Origin: Magicicada septendecula
Taxonomy: Eukaryota; Arthropoda; Insecta; Hemiptera; Cicadidae
Length of the DNA stretch: 64,000 nt
Direction: 5' to 3'
Assembly: GCA_034769895.1 (NCBI GenBank)
Contig: CM068367.1
Coordinates: 1,317,347,046 to 1,317,411,045 of the forward strand
In this document: positions 21,516 through 33,899 of the stretch, in pieces
Layout of the letters: every line of letters starts with the position of its first letter
How positions within the stretch are numbered: position 1 is the stretch's first letter
The notes under the pieces: model-generated
The model's database searches: none
What the model was told of the DNA's origin: nothing
What the model saw: the letters and a program-made list of their open reading frames with translations, nothing else
Translations under genes and position numbers: made by a program

Positions 21516-24500
21516 TGTAATATAATTTATTACAAATATAAATAAATAATATAGATAGTAAGAATTATATGATTGATGTTCTTTATCACTGGATCAGTCT
21601 GACTCCTTAAAGCCCCACTGTTGGGCTAGCCAATTTGTAATATAACTTTTATTACAAATATAAAAAGATTAAATAATGAATAATGATATTATGTTGATGT
21701 GATCACCCAAGATTATTCTCCTTAAATATAGCAAGAATTATGTTGTCTGAATCTTGGTGTTGAACTCGCCGATGATACAGCTCCACTTTGGATTCACCAA
21801 TTACAAAGAATAAATTAAATATAAATAATGTTTTATAATTAAGTGTGATGGATTGATAATAAAATAAAATTTTGTAAGTTATGAAATTTTTGCTGATACT
21901 TAGTAAAAATGTTTAATTGGTTAATTTAATTAATTAATTAATTATTAATTAATTGTGTGTGTACTTTTCTCAGATATTTATTCTAGCACTGTAAATTATT
22001 TTTGTTTAGAAGAAAAAAATAGTTAACATTCATCATACAAATAAACACAACTCTTGTAACTGAATAATGATGTTCATTTATTGACATTCAAAATTATGCG
22101 CCATTCAAACTGCGCATGGCCAAGGCATTGGCTGATATGTGCTCCAGTCGGTAGCGAACAAGATTAACAAAATATACCTTTTACAAGGTTAGTAATTATG
22201 GTTCTTTTAACGAGTCGAAATGGTCAGAGGGCAAGGAACAAGATACATTCTTACAGGTATTATTAAACTAAATTATTATGGCTGAAATAAAACAATATTA
22301 TTATTTAAATTGTCAATTAGGAAAATTAATATCGAACCATCCGTCGAAATGACGTCACTCCCTTCAAGCTGGCCGTGTCCTCGTGCTGGTTCGGGAATCA
22401 AGTATGGCTGCCGTCACCTCGCTTTTGGCTGCTATGAACTGTTTGGGCTTCTCCCGCAGAAATAAATGAATATTCCCTTCTCTGCGAAGTAGTGTTGGTC
22501 CAGGAATATGGTGTAGAGTGTCCTCTCTTCTCCTGCGATGTTGTTTCGTGATGGGTTTCTTGTGAAGTGTCCGGTGTTCAAATATGTGTATATGTGTTCT
22601 GCGAATATGGTCCAAAATTGTCTCAAAATGGCCGTTGATTTCTGGTGCTTGTGTTTGATGATGTTATTACTGTTGTTTGGAATTAGTGAGGTGTTAAATA
22701 TTACTAGTTAATGTTATTTTCATTTTTTAGATAACCTCAGTTACACTCTGCATAACCACACTCTGTTTTACACAAAATTATTCTTTTTCGGTATTCTGTT
22801 AATACATTTTTCAACTAGTCGTCTTCACGATTAACAATAGACTAAACTCTGAACGTCGTCGTTTTAGGGTAATTTGTGATATGTCTTTTTCCTCTTTATA
22901 TTGTTCAATTATAAAAATATCTGTCTAAGACTTGGTTCACCATCTAAATATACATAATAAGTTTTCTTATTTTTTACTGTATTTCAAATATTTCTTAATT
23001 TTACATAAATCTAACTACTCAGTAATATTGATTAATTAATTTTACATATTTGGATATATAGCTGGGTTTGTTTCAAGTTCATTTAAGCCCAAAAATTACA
23101 ATTTTTTATAATTATTGTATGCCTCATATTTTGTACAAATTTAGTGTTTAAATGGTTTTTAAGTGTTTTTTCTGATAATATTTCCATGGAATAATCTTAA
23201 TAACTCTGTGATTATCTTTGTTGTTAATAATTTTGTTGTTAAAACACTTCAATATTGATTAATTTACTGTTTAGTCTGATTTGATTACCATTATAGGCCT
23301 AGTATTATTTGTTTCCAAAAGAAGTTAATTTTCTTTCCTTTGTCATTCCATTCGCTATTAATTGTATCTGTATTAATTATATTTTCAATTTCTGTGTTGT
23401 ATGTATTGAATTCTATCCCTTATTATGTAGTTTGATTCTCTGATAGATAGTTTTGGGTTTACATTACTAGTCTGTGTTTTCAAAAGTGGTGCCTTAGCTA
23501 ATCTGCTTGTACATTATATATGGTTTACAGTTTTGAACAAAATTATTACATTTCTATTTCCTACTTGCCTCTCTGCCTTACAAACTTGAAAATTAAATAA
23601 CATGATTTAAAAATATAACAGAATATCTTATATCTACTAACTTCTTTTTTTGTATCACTCAAACATAATAAAAACATCTTATGCCTAATAACACTTTCAG
23701 TTATCAACTGTCTCTTGTGTTCCTTATAACTATTTTGGTAATATAATGAAAATGAAAATAAAAACATCTTATAATTAATGACACCTTCAGTTATGAACTG
23801 TCTCTAGTGTTCATTATAATTATTTTTGGTAACACAATGAAAAAAAAATAAAAACATCTTATAATTAATGACACCTTCAGTTATTAACTGTCTCTTGTGT
23901 TCATTATAATTATTTTTGGTAACACAATTAAAAAAAAAATAAAAACATCTTATACTTATTATTTTCTTATACTACTTAATTTTTGAAAACACTTTTACTA
24001 TCAAAATTGACCTCAGTCATTAGACTGTCTTTTATTTTTTTATATAATATTTCCCTACACTGATGGTAGTCTTTTTTAATAGATTTCTTACACTACACTT
24101 TATTATAGTGTGTCACTTATTTTTGTCTACATTAATGGTAGTCTTTTTAAATAAATTTCTATTTCTTATACTACACTTTATTATAGTGTGTCACTTATTT
24201 TTGTCTACATTAATGGTAGTCTTTTTAATAATTTTTCACATATTATACTTATGACTAGTTTACAATTCGGTTCTCTTTGGATTGTATCTTGTAACTTGTT
24301 ACTGGGTCTAAATATATTGGTTTTAATTTTTTTCAATGGTATGTATTCCGTTATTAACATTTTTTTTGAATAACTCTTCTTGTTTCTAGGCTCTTTGTAG
24401 GAATCTTGACCTATTTTGTCCTTTCTTCATTATTATATTAGTCATTTCTGGTCTTGTGGCCTCTCTGCTTCTTGACCTTATACATTTCCATTATTAATAT

Positions 24501-24781
24501 GGTTTTCATCCTTTTATTTCCTTTTTCTTGTCCTTCCCTTTTTTACTGCTTCCCCAATCTACTGGGTATACTGCTGGTTTATGGGTTTTTACATAGTAAG
24601 TTATTTTGATCAATGGTTTTCTTTGTTATTTTTTATTCTTATTAACATTTTATTGACTTAATATATAGTTTCTAGTGTAATCCTTAAAACAATTCATTCT
24701 TCTCACTCACTATGGAACTTTTCTTCTTTATTTATGTTGCATTAAGTTAAATGTTTAGCGTGATACTTTTGTTATGCTACA
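21516..24781 (-). repeat. gypsy-1 5' LTR (3266 bp)
   Basis: Partner of 11011-14185. It has an extra ~95-bp tandem unit at about 23755-23955 (three units against two) and the same LTR-edge reiterations near 21610-21670. The LTRs are unusually long for Ty3/gypsy. Promoter and polyadenylation signals should lie here but were not pinned down. Confidence 0.95.
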
Positions 24782-24785
24782 CTAT

Positions 24786-25147
24786 ATAATAAAGTACTTG
24801 GAAAAATTTATCAATTACAATGACAATGCAGGAATATATAGCAAGTGCCACTTATCTGAATCAGCCATTTTATTGATTCAAATTTTCACATGCCAAATCA
24901 CAGGACTGTATATTATTATCTCTATGTTTACTCAATGAGCTGCCTAACTGCATCAATTTCTGAAGTCCCAGCCACATGCTGTAATAAGTAGCACCTGCTG
25001 TATTAAAAAAAAAGACATAAAAAGATAAATATTTTATTACTATACTTATGTGAACAAATGTAATAAACTTTCACTGTATTACAAATAAAACTATTGTTTA
25101 ATAAACCATGTTTATATCCACTCACTTGACTGAACACCACGCCAACA
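24786..25147 (-). other. Downstream region of MAIP1
   Basis: Non-coding sequence between the gypsy-1 insertion and the MAIP1 stop codon. On the minus strand a polyadenylation hexamer AATAAA lies at about 25033-25038, roughly 110 nt past the stop. The gypsy-1 insertion is about 360 bp past the stop. Confidence 0.5.
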
Positions 25148-28100
25148 TCAATTTAAAAGTTCACTTGGTCTGAAGTGGTTTATAGCATTTATTGTCCATT
25201 CATCTTGTACACCCTTTGTAAATTCCCTTATGAAACGATAATTAAGAATATATACTCTGTCTCTGTATTCAGGCATATTACTCATGACATACCCTTGGTC
25301 CTGCAATTCATGAAGCCCTGACAGTGCATGGTAACACATAGTAATCTCAACAAATCTTGTCTGATTCTCACCTTCATCTTCTAGAAAACAAAAAAGTTTG
25401 TAAAAAATATCAATACAACTGACTGCTTAATTAAAAACTTATTCCAACATATTTAGTAGTGTTTGGATGTGAAATTCTGATCAACAAACAATTTCTGAAA
25501 TGACTCTGATACAATAACAGTATTAATTATAATTGTCATTCCCAAGAAAATTCTTACAAAACAAAAAGTAAATGAAAAACTAACCAAACAAATAATGGAC
25601 CAGTACCAGTGTTTAGTGAGACAAGTTATTTATGTGCACAATAAATTGTACAAAGACTGAAAAAATTTACTTACTGTTAGACAGATAAGTAGAAATAATG
25701 GTTTTAACATTGGTGATAAAGGTTTTTATTACTGAATGCCCCTTCAAATTGTAACGGGGCAAAATAAAGGGGATTTTATAATTTAAAGAATTTCTACTTT
25801 ACAAATAATGTAGTAGATTTAAGTGTGTCTAAGAGGAATTTTAGTAACGAATTTAAATATTTTTGAGATGTGATTTGGGTAATAAAAGATATTTGTAATG
25901 GGAAGTGGTTATTTAAATTCTGATGGCAATCAGGGAAATATTTTGAATTTGGGATAAGAATTAACAAGAGAGGGGCATACAGAATGTTGGTATTTTAAAA
26001 GTAATATGCTTATGTTAAGGATATACATATAAATGCAACCAGTACTTTGCTAAAGAGAAACCAGTACAACTAAGGGGAACCAAATCAGTTGTGGATATGG
26101 TTATAGTGAAAGGCCAGGTATTGATGTTTTTATTGAATGTTTCAGAGTCTGCTGATACAGCGGCCGCAATCACCGGACTAGGGGGATAGGTTACCCAGGA
26201 TTTTAATAAGGAATTAAGGGGGGTTAGTGGCACCACATCCCAGCTGGTCCTCTTAGGTTTTTGCGCAATGAGAGTTTTTCTGTTTCGACAGAAAACCTCT
26301 CATTGGGGGGGGGGGGTGTACTGTAACGGGGCAAAATAAAGGGGATTTTATAATTTAAAGAATTTCATGTTAACCATCTGTAGACAGCCTTTGAGGTAAT
26401 CTTTTTATTCACTCACAGTGTACTTTTGGTCACCGACTATAGCTCCGTAACAGGTACGGTGAAGCACAGGAATGTTAAATGTCAGAAGGGTGCGTATTTG
26501 TGCGTACGAGCGCGCGGGTGTGCCGCCTTTTCCCAACGTGAAAATCACGTACAAAAATTCTATAGCCGAACATGCGATGGAAAGAGCAAATCAGCGTTCG
26601 AATTTATGACCACGTGGCCAGCGAGACGGGCTGTAGAGCATACCCACGCTTCGCTTGATGCCAGGCAGTTGAAAAATAGACATTAAATAGTGCAGTCGAT
26701 ACTCCAGGAACAATCTCAGTAAATTAGTGACGGGAGGCCGTGCGTGTAAGCACGTGTGGGCTGCCCAAAAGTATTTAAAAGTATACATGAACAGTGATTC
26801 AATTATAGTGACGGTTTTGTAAAATGTGGAGAGTGGAATAAAAAGAGCTAGACAACATAGTGCGTAGTCATAGGAACCACGTGCAGTGAAGTACTATAAT
26901 AACACAGCTATTTTGGCAGTATAGTGAAAAAAAGTAAATAAATAAATAAATAATCAAAAAGCTCAGTAAATAAACGGGGGGGTAGAAGAAAATCTGTAAT
27001 TAGCGTGTGAGGGAAGAAGGGATAATATTAAGAAATAAAAGTACTGGTTTGGCGATAGAGGTTAGTATAATACAATTTTATATAATAGAAATTAATCAAA
27101 AGAACAGATTAAAGAAGTAAGAATAAAAAAGAAATTTTAATTGCCTAAAAAATAAAATGAATTTGATTTAACATAAAAAATGTGTTAGAACATTCATTAC
27201 GCCACACCCGATAACCTGAGTTCTGCATCGAGAATTCGTCTAAACGAAACCTGTGAATCTTCTGATCTAAGGGCATTACATGATCAAAATTAATTAAGGG
27301 TAAGTATCATGGTTTCGATGTATGTCCTTAAAACATCGTGGCGACCCTTTTTAGCGAGTTTGGAATCTTCTGGGGAGTTTTTATCAAAAAGGTAAGTTTA
27401 ACGGAATCAGGGTAAGTGGAATTAGGGTGCGTATAAAAAGGTAAAAAGTTTGTTTCTTCACAAAATCAATCACGTTATTTGGCATATATACCTGTTGGAT
27501 ATTTCCTGGGGTGGACGCTACTTAAGTGTACATTTGAGGATAACAATGCTACTTTCCTACTTATTAACTGACTTCAAAAAAAAGGAGGTTCTCAATTCGA
27601 CGCGTATCCATGTACGTTCTTTTATGTTTTTTATGTTATGTATCTGTTACGTTCTAAAATAACAGATACACTTCAAAAGTATATAAACAAAAATTACAGA
27701 AAATCTATTTTTCACACATTTCCTGTAAGTGACTCAACAGGTTAGTCATACGGTCCTTATAAAAGATGTACCACAGATTCAGCATGTGAATCAACATAAT
27801 ACAAAGGTACGAAAACCTAATCAGCACTCAAGAAGTGTGTGAAAAGTAGCTTGGCAGTGATGGGTTGAAGAAATGTTAGTTGCTATCATCTGCGATAGCT
27901 TAATTGTGAAATAGCTTCATAAAACTTTTTAAATGGGAACATTATTTAATATTCAAATAAGAAAAAAACTCCTGTAATAATTATTAACAAAACAATTAAA
28001 GAAAACACATGTCTAGGAGAATTAGCATAAAATAATACTTACTATCTTCATTTGGGAACATGACTCCGACTTCATAGGGAAAAGTAAAATAAATATCACT

Positions 28101-29814
28101 GGGAAGTATTGCTAACTCTTGCCTCTGTTTTAGGCTGAACATATTTAAATTCTGCTTAATCTGTAATATTACATCTGAGCTTACAAGGCCCTCTAAAGAA
28201 TTTAATTCTCCTCTAGATATGAGGCCTGACACTACTTCTACAGCCTGCAAAAATAATTAGACTATAGTAAACATGATTTTTTTTACATTAAGTGAATATT
28301 GTCACAATATATACTATAGCTACAAATATACAACAAACAATATGCTACAAATATGCTCCTAAAACTATATTAATTTGTATATATTAATTTATGTATGCTC
28401 TTACCAGATATAATATATTAATAGATATTCACAAATTACTAATTTCATTCTTATAATCATCTACATTATTGAAAAGTATATAGAACTTGTTTAAACACAA
28501 ATACATTTTTTATTAAAATTATATAATCTATGTTTCAACAGTTTACACTGTCATCAACAGATACAGAAAACAAATGTGGTCTATATGACGGATTCAATTA
28601 AACAGAAATGGAACAGGAGTTAATTTCTGCTTCATTTACAGTTAGAGACTCTAATCCCTTAGAAAACTGTAAACTATTTATAGCAAATTCACATGCAACA
28701 CACTGTATAATATAATATTCACTAGTAGACTATCATCAATGTATGGTATCAATTTATCACCATCACCACTCAGTGACAGAAAGTGTGAGTTTCTCTGTTG
28801 CCAAATTACTGTCACTTAGTTATTAATCAACAAAATTTTATAAAAAATAATACAATAAAACTTTAGCTATCATACTGCTGTACAAAATAATAAATGAACA
28901 AATAATTTTTTATTTTCTTAATTGTCCTGCTTTTAACAAGTATTTTCTCAATGATTCAGCAAAATATCACTTATTGGAAGCAATTATTGTATTTGCTTTT
29001 ATAAAAGTCTACATTACACTTAGCCTAAATACCATTTTATTTTAAATTTAGTAGCAGCTACATAATAGAAAGCTATACTACAAAACAAATTAACGTTTTA
29101 CTTGAGTTTATTGTAAATATGTTTTTAAAGAAACCTACTTACACAAAAATTGTGCAAAGTAACTCTTCTTATATGAAAACAGTTGCATTTTTGTTTTTAC
29201 ATATCTGCGAATAAAATGTTATGTATGTAGCAGTAATAAGTACACTTCCACAGTGCAATAAAATTCTGCTGAAACATAGAGCAAAAACCTGTTCTCATGA
29301 ACGAACATTATGTCATAAAACAGGAAAAATACACCACAATGTGTTGCACAAATTATTTAATAATGAAGAGACCGTACCTTACCTTTTTGGAACCTACAAC
29401 AAAATCAGGGAGATTGAACTCATTATCAAAATAACGCATAATAATAAATTGGGATAATATCCAATTGCGAATACTCTTGAAAAAACTTGGCCAGGTAACC
29501 TCTGGAAATTCCATTAATTTTGGTAGTGGACGTTTGCCTGAGCTGTCCGTGCAGTAATGGTGAGAACATGAAAACTGCAGATTCTGTAGACTACTGTTGC
29601 CATTAAACGCTGATATACCCGATAACATTTTTGTTTTATATACATTAGGTCTCTCTAATGTTATTTTTTTATACTTCATAAGGTTAGGTATTCCATTATT
29701 CTTTTTAAATACATAATTATGAAGGCCTACGATTTGTGAACAATAATGAAAATTTTTTAACTTAACGGTACAATTATTTCGTAAGAAAACGCCTAAAATA
29801 GCTTTATTACACAT
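25148..29814 (-). CDS. MAIP1: MAIP1 orthologue, mitochondrial m-AAA protease-interacting protein (three exons)
   Basis: Coding exons read 29814-29383, 28244-28043 and 25380-25148, giving 288 residues against about 290 in vertebrate MAIP1. Donors are AAG|GTAAGG (after 29383) and GATA|GTAAGT (after 28043). Acceptors are TTTTTGCAG before 28244 and TTTTCTAG before 25380. Phases join in frame (VVGSKK|AVEVVSG and FPNED-KDEGENQ). The C-terminus YRFIREFTKGVQDEWTI matches the family's hallmark tail, and the N-terminus looks like a mitochondrial presequence (start MCNKAILGVFLRNN, few acidic residues). MAIP1 acts in the matrix with the m-AAA protease and helps biogenesis of the calcium-uniporter subunit EMRE (family knowledge). 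All exons are intact, so this is a live host gene. Intron 1 (28245-29382) shows nothing notable; intron 2 (25381-28042) holds an LTR-element relic. The assignment is from memory of the family. Confidence 0.82.
25750..27335 (+). mobile_element. LTR-retrotransposon relic in MAIP1 intron 2
   Basis: A 45-bp stub (25750-25794, TGTAACGGGGCAAAATAAAG...) is identical to the start of a second copy at 26322. Between them, about 25895-26321 resembles the 3' internal region of the small LTR element at 55070-55635 (TTATTTAAATTCTGATGG, CACCGGAC, a hairpin GAGAGTTTTTCTGT...ACAGAAAACCTCTC, then a G-run). From 26322 runs a probable full LTR ending near 27335, followed at 27339 by TGGCGACCC, which looks like a primer-binding site. 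So the order is LTR stub, 3' internal part, LTR, 5' internal start: a rearranged relic antisense to the host gene. The right limit is uncertain. Confidence 0.6.
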
Positions 29815-30399
29815 TTCTGCAAAAATCCCGAAATCTAGTATGCAAAATTATTAAAGCGGTTCATTATTCAATAACATAACCTAAATACGCCAATGCTTTT
29901 TGGATACAAAGTTTCACAAGATATTGCACCAGTGTTGCCAATGCATATCAGTAAAATTCTTGGAGGTTTGATATACTATACTATCCAAAATTCCGGACCT
30001 CAAAAAGCTCATATACAGACGAAATCTAACTTTAAAAAGCCTAATTTAAATTACTACAAGAAAATAAATGTGCCATAAGTAGTAATCACTTTAACAATGA
30101 GTTTACAGACGTTTAATGAAGAAATTTTTGTTGTTGGTTGAAATCACAATCAGAATGATCACTGTTGCACACCTCTATATAGTGGTGAAGGGTTTGTTTT
30201 CACATATTTCCGATCTGACGATGGGCTGTGAAGCTTGAAAGCGCTAATCGGGATAATTTTTATATAGTGGTGTGCAACAGTGATCATTCTGATAATGAGT
30301 TTACACTTACAGTATTCAGAATTACAATCGACTGACAACCTGAACAAACGACCTTTAAGGGTCCATTCAACAAACTGTGAAAATATCATACGGGTCTTA
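29815..30399. promoter_or_regulatory. Upstream region of MAIP1
   Basis: Sequence between the MAIP1 start codon and the Harbinger insertion, presumably with the MAIP1 promoter (inference from position). No core promoter motif was identified with confidence. It contains the inverted-repeat element at 30149-30293. Confidence 0.4.
30149..30293. repeat. Short inverted-repeat (MITE-like) element
   Basis: Arms of 33 bp at 30149-30181 and 30261-30293 (ATCAGAATGATCACTGTTGC...) are inverted copies with one mismatch, separated by about 80 bp. The loop contains a CTGACGA-hairpin-GAAA motif (30215-30240). Confidence 0.75.
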
Positions 30400-30626
30400 G
30401 GCCTAGTGCACACATACAATTTTGAGTAGGGATAAACGATACCATGAAAGTATCGGTACTTATACGCATTACAATAAGTATTCTAAATGAACAGACACAA
30501 TTCAAATCGCATGCATTATTCGAACACATCTCACCACACACACACAGCTTCGATCTTTCGAAAAACTATCTCGTCGCCAACAACAAGACGAACAACGCTA
30601 TATTTATTATCATTCATACACAGGTC

Positions 30627-30660
30627 CTGAAGATGACAATAAATATTGTCGAAACGTCGA
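30627..30660 (+). ncRNA. Hammerhead-ribozyme-like core motif (tentative)
   Basis: CTGAAGA at 30627 is followed by a perfect GACAAT-AAAT-ATTGTC hairpin and then GAAAC, the order of conserved core pieces in a hammerhead ribozyme. One extra T follows CTGAAGA, and stems I and III are not convincing, so activity is doubtful. Related motifs occur at 30215 and 33783. Confidence 0.3.
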
Positions 30661-30751
30661 CGCAAAATAACTAAAAGTTGTATTATTGACCGATCCTCAC
30701 TAACCATCCACTAAAACATTCAGTATTAACAGTGTTACTTTACACTGTGAC

Positions 30752-31506
30752 CATAGGCGTGTCCAACGAAGGTGCCACCGGTGCCGTGGCACCACCACTA
30801 GATTGAGAATTTTTTTTTTTTTTTACGTGCAGAGTATGTTTTTACGTAAAACTGCATAATTTCCGTGAAAACTTGATGATTCCGTTTGTGGAACAAGAAC
30901 TGGCTGCTAACGCAAGAACATGTGATGTAATTGACAACTTCAAAAACAGTGTTGCATTCGACCGTCGGATTACCCTGTAATGTAATGTAAAATATTTCCT
31001 TACTTTTATATTTTGTTCTGGACACTACTAACTATTAAATACTAAACTTGAACCTGTTGCAGCTTTATTTGTCTACAGTACAAATTAATCAATTTTTCAA
31101 TTCTGTGTTTTTTTTTACTAATATTGTACATTGGATATAAATAAATATTCTAAAAATCAAAGTTGTTTCCTTTTTGTTATACAAATTAACCAGATAGGCT
31201 AACTGGATCATTCATTAAAAGACAAAATTCGTCTAAATTGATATTTCTAAAGCTACTTTGTTAAACATGTGTGTGTTACCAACTTTTGATCGGTCCGGTA
31301 AGTGCAAAGAGTTGAGTCCCTTAAAAAAGTAAAAATTTATTTGAAGGCATTCAAAAAACCTCGCTTATCAAAATGTTTTTTATGGCCTCCAGATAGCATT
31401 AAAACACGTTTTTAAGCAATAAATTTTCAAAAATCTTCCGGGGGAGGACCCCCCCCCGGAAGCCATTCTTGGCACCACCACTACTGAAGTCCTGCACACG
31501 CCTATG
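30752..31506. mobile_element. hAT-type MITE, 755 bp
   Basis: Ends CATAGGCGTGT (30752) and its inverse ACACGCCTATG (31506), flanked by the 8-bp duplication ACTGTGAC (30744-30751 and 31507-31514). The duplicate locus near 33285-33310 has a single ACTGTGAC, i.e. the empty site. The interior has no recognisable transposase. C-rich and G-rich tracts lie near the right end (31438-31462). Confidence 0.88.
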
Positions 31507-33660
31507 ACTGTGACTTTATCAAACTATTACTGTTTAAATGAAAATAAGAAACAAGAGAATTTATTGGCCTATCTCCCTTTGGAATACCAATTTAAGTTTT
31601 CACTAGTAGTAAACAAAGTAACATTGGTTAGACAAATCAGTTGCGAAACTCGGGGCAATTAAATAATTTAACTAAATATCACTATAGGCCTAATATTGAA
31701 ATCCAAGAATTTAAATAATTTAGAGTAAGCCTACACGTAATACCACGAAAAATAATGTGAAAAAACATCAGAAACGTATAATAAAAACATAACAGTAAGC
31801 CACAAGAGGAGTGAATGAGAATAAACAAAATTTTACAAATAAAAATTAAAAAAAAAACAAATTGTACGGTAATAAAATAAATATAAATACATAAATAAAA
31901 ATTCTTGGATTTCGTTAAAAAAAAACTTAGTGTTCCGAGTCGTCAATACTATAGTGATATTTAGATAAATAAAAACTTATAAATAATAAGCAACAACAAA
32001 AGTAAATTAAATGCATTACAGATATTTAAGGAACAGAACTAGATAAAGTGCATAAATGTCCATTACAACAATCTCATCATTTACGTGAGGTGTGTAGTGA
32101 AGTTAAAATCACATTAATAAAAAGTATAATATAGCTTATCAACATCAGCCACTCTATAGGTTATAACTCAATATAATTAAATTCAACTATTTCACTAACG
32201 ATCGGAACATAAAGTTTTTTTTGAGTAAAAACATAAAGTTTTACCAACCGATTTTAGTTACAAGTTGGTGACTAGTAGGCCTATAATATATAATTATTAG
32301 CATATAATCTGTATTATATACTGTATCTGCATATCACACGAGAATAAATGTAACAGCAGGATGAATTATTTCCTTTACTAAAAACAGCTCCGTCTCTTTG
32401 CGCAGAATGAAGTATACAGGACGAAAAAGTGGCTCATACTAGTTCTTACTCGAAATATGCTTGATACTACCTGTTCCTGAAATACTAGGTGTTCCTAAAA
32501 TATTAGGTGTTACTAAAATACTACTGTTACTCTGGAACGCGTTGTTCCTTGTGTATCGGTGATACCACTAGTATTTGAAATACCTAGTATTTTAAATACG
32601 CGTTACCGGCTGTTCCTTGCGTTCCAGCGATATTTTTGTACGCCTAGTATTTGGCCTTGGTTTACGTGATCTTGCGTACTTTTTGTGTGTGTGTGTCTAC
32701 GTAAGTGCGTAGGGGGTGTGTCTCGACTCGGAACAGCGAGGGCGGCGTGTCTCGACTCGGAACAGCGTCGCCGCGAATAACAGGTATTTCAACTTTTCAG
32801 TCACTGTTACATCCGTTCCACAAAAATATCGTTCCAAAATACCTATTACAGGTATATCGGCCCACCTCTATGTCCAATTATTCGGCCGATAGTTGTACAA
32901 CAGGGGGTCGTCTTGTTTTACGACAGTTGAAAGTGAGTGCGCACACATACAAATTAGAGGTGGGCTAAACTGTTATTTTAAAATACTAGGTATGAAAATA
33001 CCGTTCCAAAAAATAACAGGTACAAATACCTGTTATTATATACTATATATACATAACCTATATTGTCCTTTGTAAGTAACTCGTTTTGAGTTTCCTGCAG
33101 GTCTCCTATGTAATATCTTCAAATAAATACACTGCAAGTATGTTTCTTTTCGGTAAATTTTCACCTAGATAAACCTATTAATATATTAATAAACCTACTT
33201 GCTGTGTATTTATTTGAAGATAGTATATAACCTATACTATATAATTTGTTATAAGAAATAAATTGAAACTAAAAGTATTAACAGTGTTACTTTACACTGT
33301 GACTTTATTAAACTATTACTGTTTAAATGGAAATAAGAAACAAGAGAATTTATAGGCCTATCTCCCTTTGGGAATACCAATTTAAGTTTTCACTAGTAGT
33401 AAACAAACTAACATTGGTTAGACAAATCAGTTGCGAAACTCGGGGCAATTAAATAATTTAGAGTAGGCCTACACGTAATACCACAAAAAATAATGTGAAA
33501 AAACATCAGAAACGTATAATAAAAACATAACGGTAAGCCACAAGAGTGAATGAGAATAAACAAAATTTTACAAATAAAAATAAAAAACAAATTGTAATAA
33601 ATTAAATATAAATACATAAATAAAAACTTATAAATAATAAGCAACAACAAAAGTAAATTA

Positions 33661-33899
33661 CTTTTCTTTTATAAAATTGCTAAACTGCTATAATTGTTTT
33701 TATTATTTAGACAAAGCTTTTCGTCATTACTGACGTCTTCAGGTCTTAAACAACACCTGAACGTTTTAACGTTGTTTAAGACCTGAAGATGTCAGTAATG
33801 ACGAAAAGCTTTGTCTAAATAATAAAAACAATTATAGCAGTTTAGCAATTTTATAAAAGAAAAGTAAGGATGGCTGCTAATTTAAACAATACGAAGAAT
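33661..33899 (+). mobile_element. Fold-back element with 12-bp target duplication
   Basis: Two inverted arms of about 96 bp (from 33658 and ending 33867) are separated by only about 16 bp, followed by a 32-bp tail. The insertion is bracketed by AAAAGTAAATTA at 33649-33660 and 33900-33911. The paralogous locus in element A (about 31998-32010) has one copy and no insertion. Both arms contain CTGAAGA next to a GTCA-GTAA-TGAC hairpin and GAAA (33783-33806). Confidence 0.8.

Larger units (their letters stand above)
11011..24781 (-). mobile_element. Ty3/gypsy LTR retrotransposon, complete (gypsy-1)
   Basis: Two near-identical LTRs (11011-14185 and 21516-24781) flank gag and pol, all read on the minus strand. 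In the plus orientation each LTR starts TG (TGTAATATAATTTATTAC) and ends CA (TTTGTTATGCTACA). The flanks carry CTAT on both sides (11007-11010 and 24782-24785), a 4-bp target duplication. The primer-binding site is at 21495-21512, and a weak purine tract (AGGAGAGCATA in the minus sense) borders the 3' LTR at 14186. Full-length gag and pol frames and LTRs differing by roughly 1 percent mark it as recently active. No env-like frame was found in the 1.6 kb between pol and the 3' LTR. Confidence 0.95.
30430..32870. mobile_element. hAT-like non-autonomous element A
   Basis: Its right end (...CGGCCCACCTCTA at 32870) and the sequence 31507-32870 match the second copy at 33299-34557 plus 36899-37125. 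The left end (AGGGATAAACGATACC near 30430) resembles the family terminus only loosely, and no target duplication is visible; a few bases of the host Harbinger TIR seem lost there. No transposase. A 755-bp MITE sits inside. Confidence 0.65.

Noticed and set aside
26426..26686. 86-residue frame in MAIP1 intron 2
   Set aside because: It falls inside the GC-rich part of an LTR relic, with no family similarity recognised.
30798..31025. 75-residue minus-strand frame in the 755-bp MITE
   Set aside because: No transposase motif and an A-run-encoded Lys stretch; not enough to call a gene.
32705..32968. Similar small frames (MRRGCVSTRNSEGG...) near 32.7 and 36.96 kb
   Set aside because: They are the two copies of the same non-coding hAT-like element terminus; sharing reflects DNA duplication, not protein conservation.
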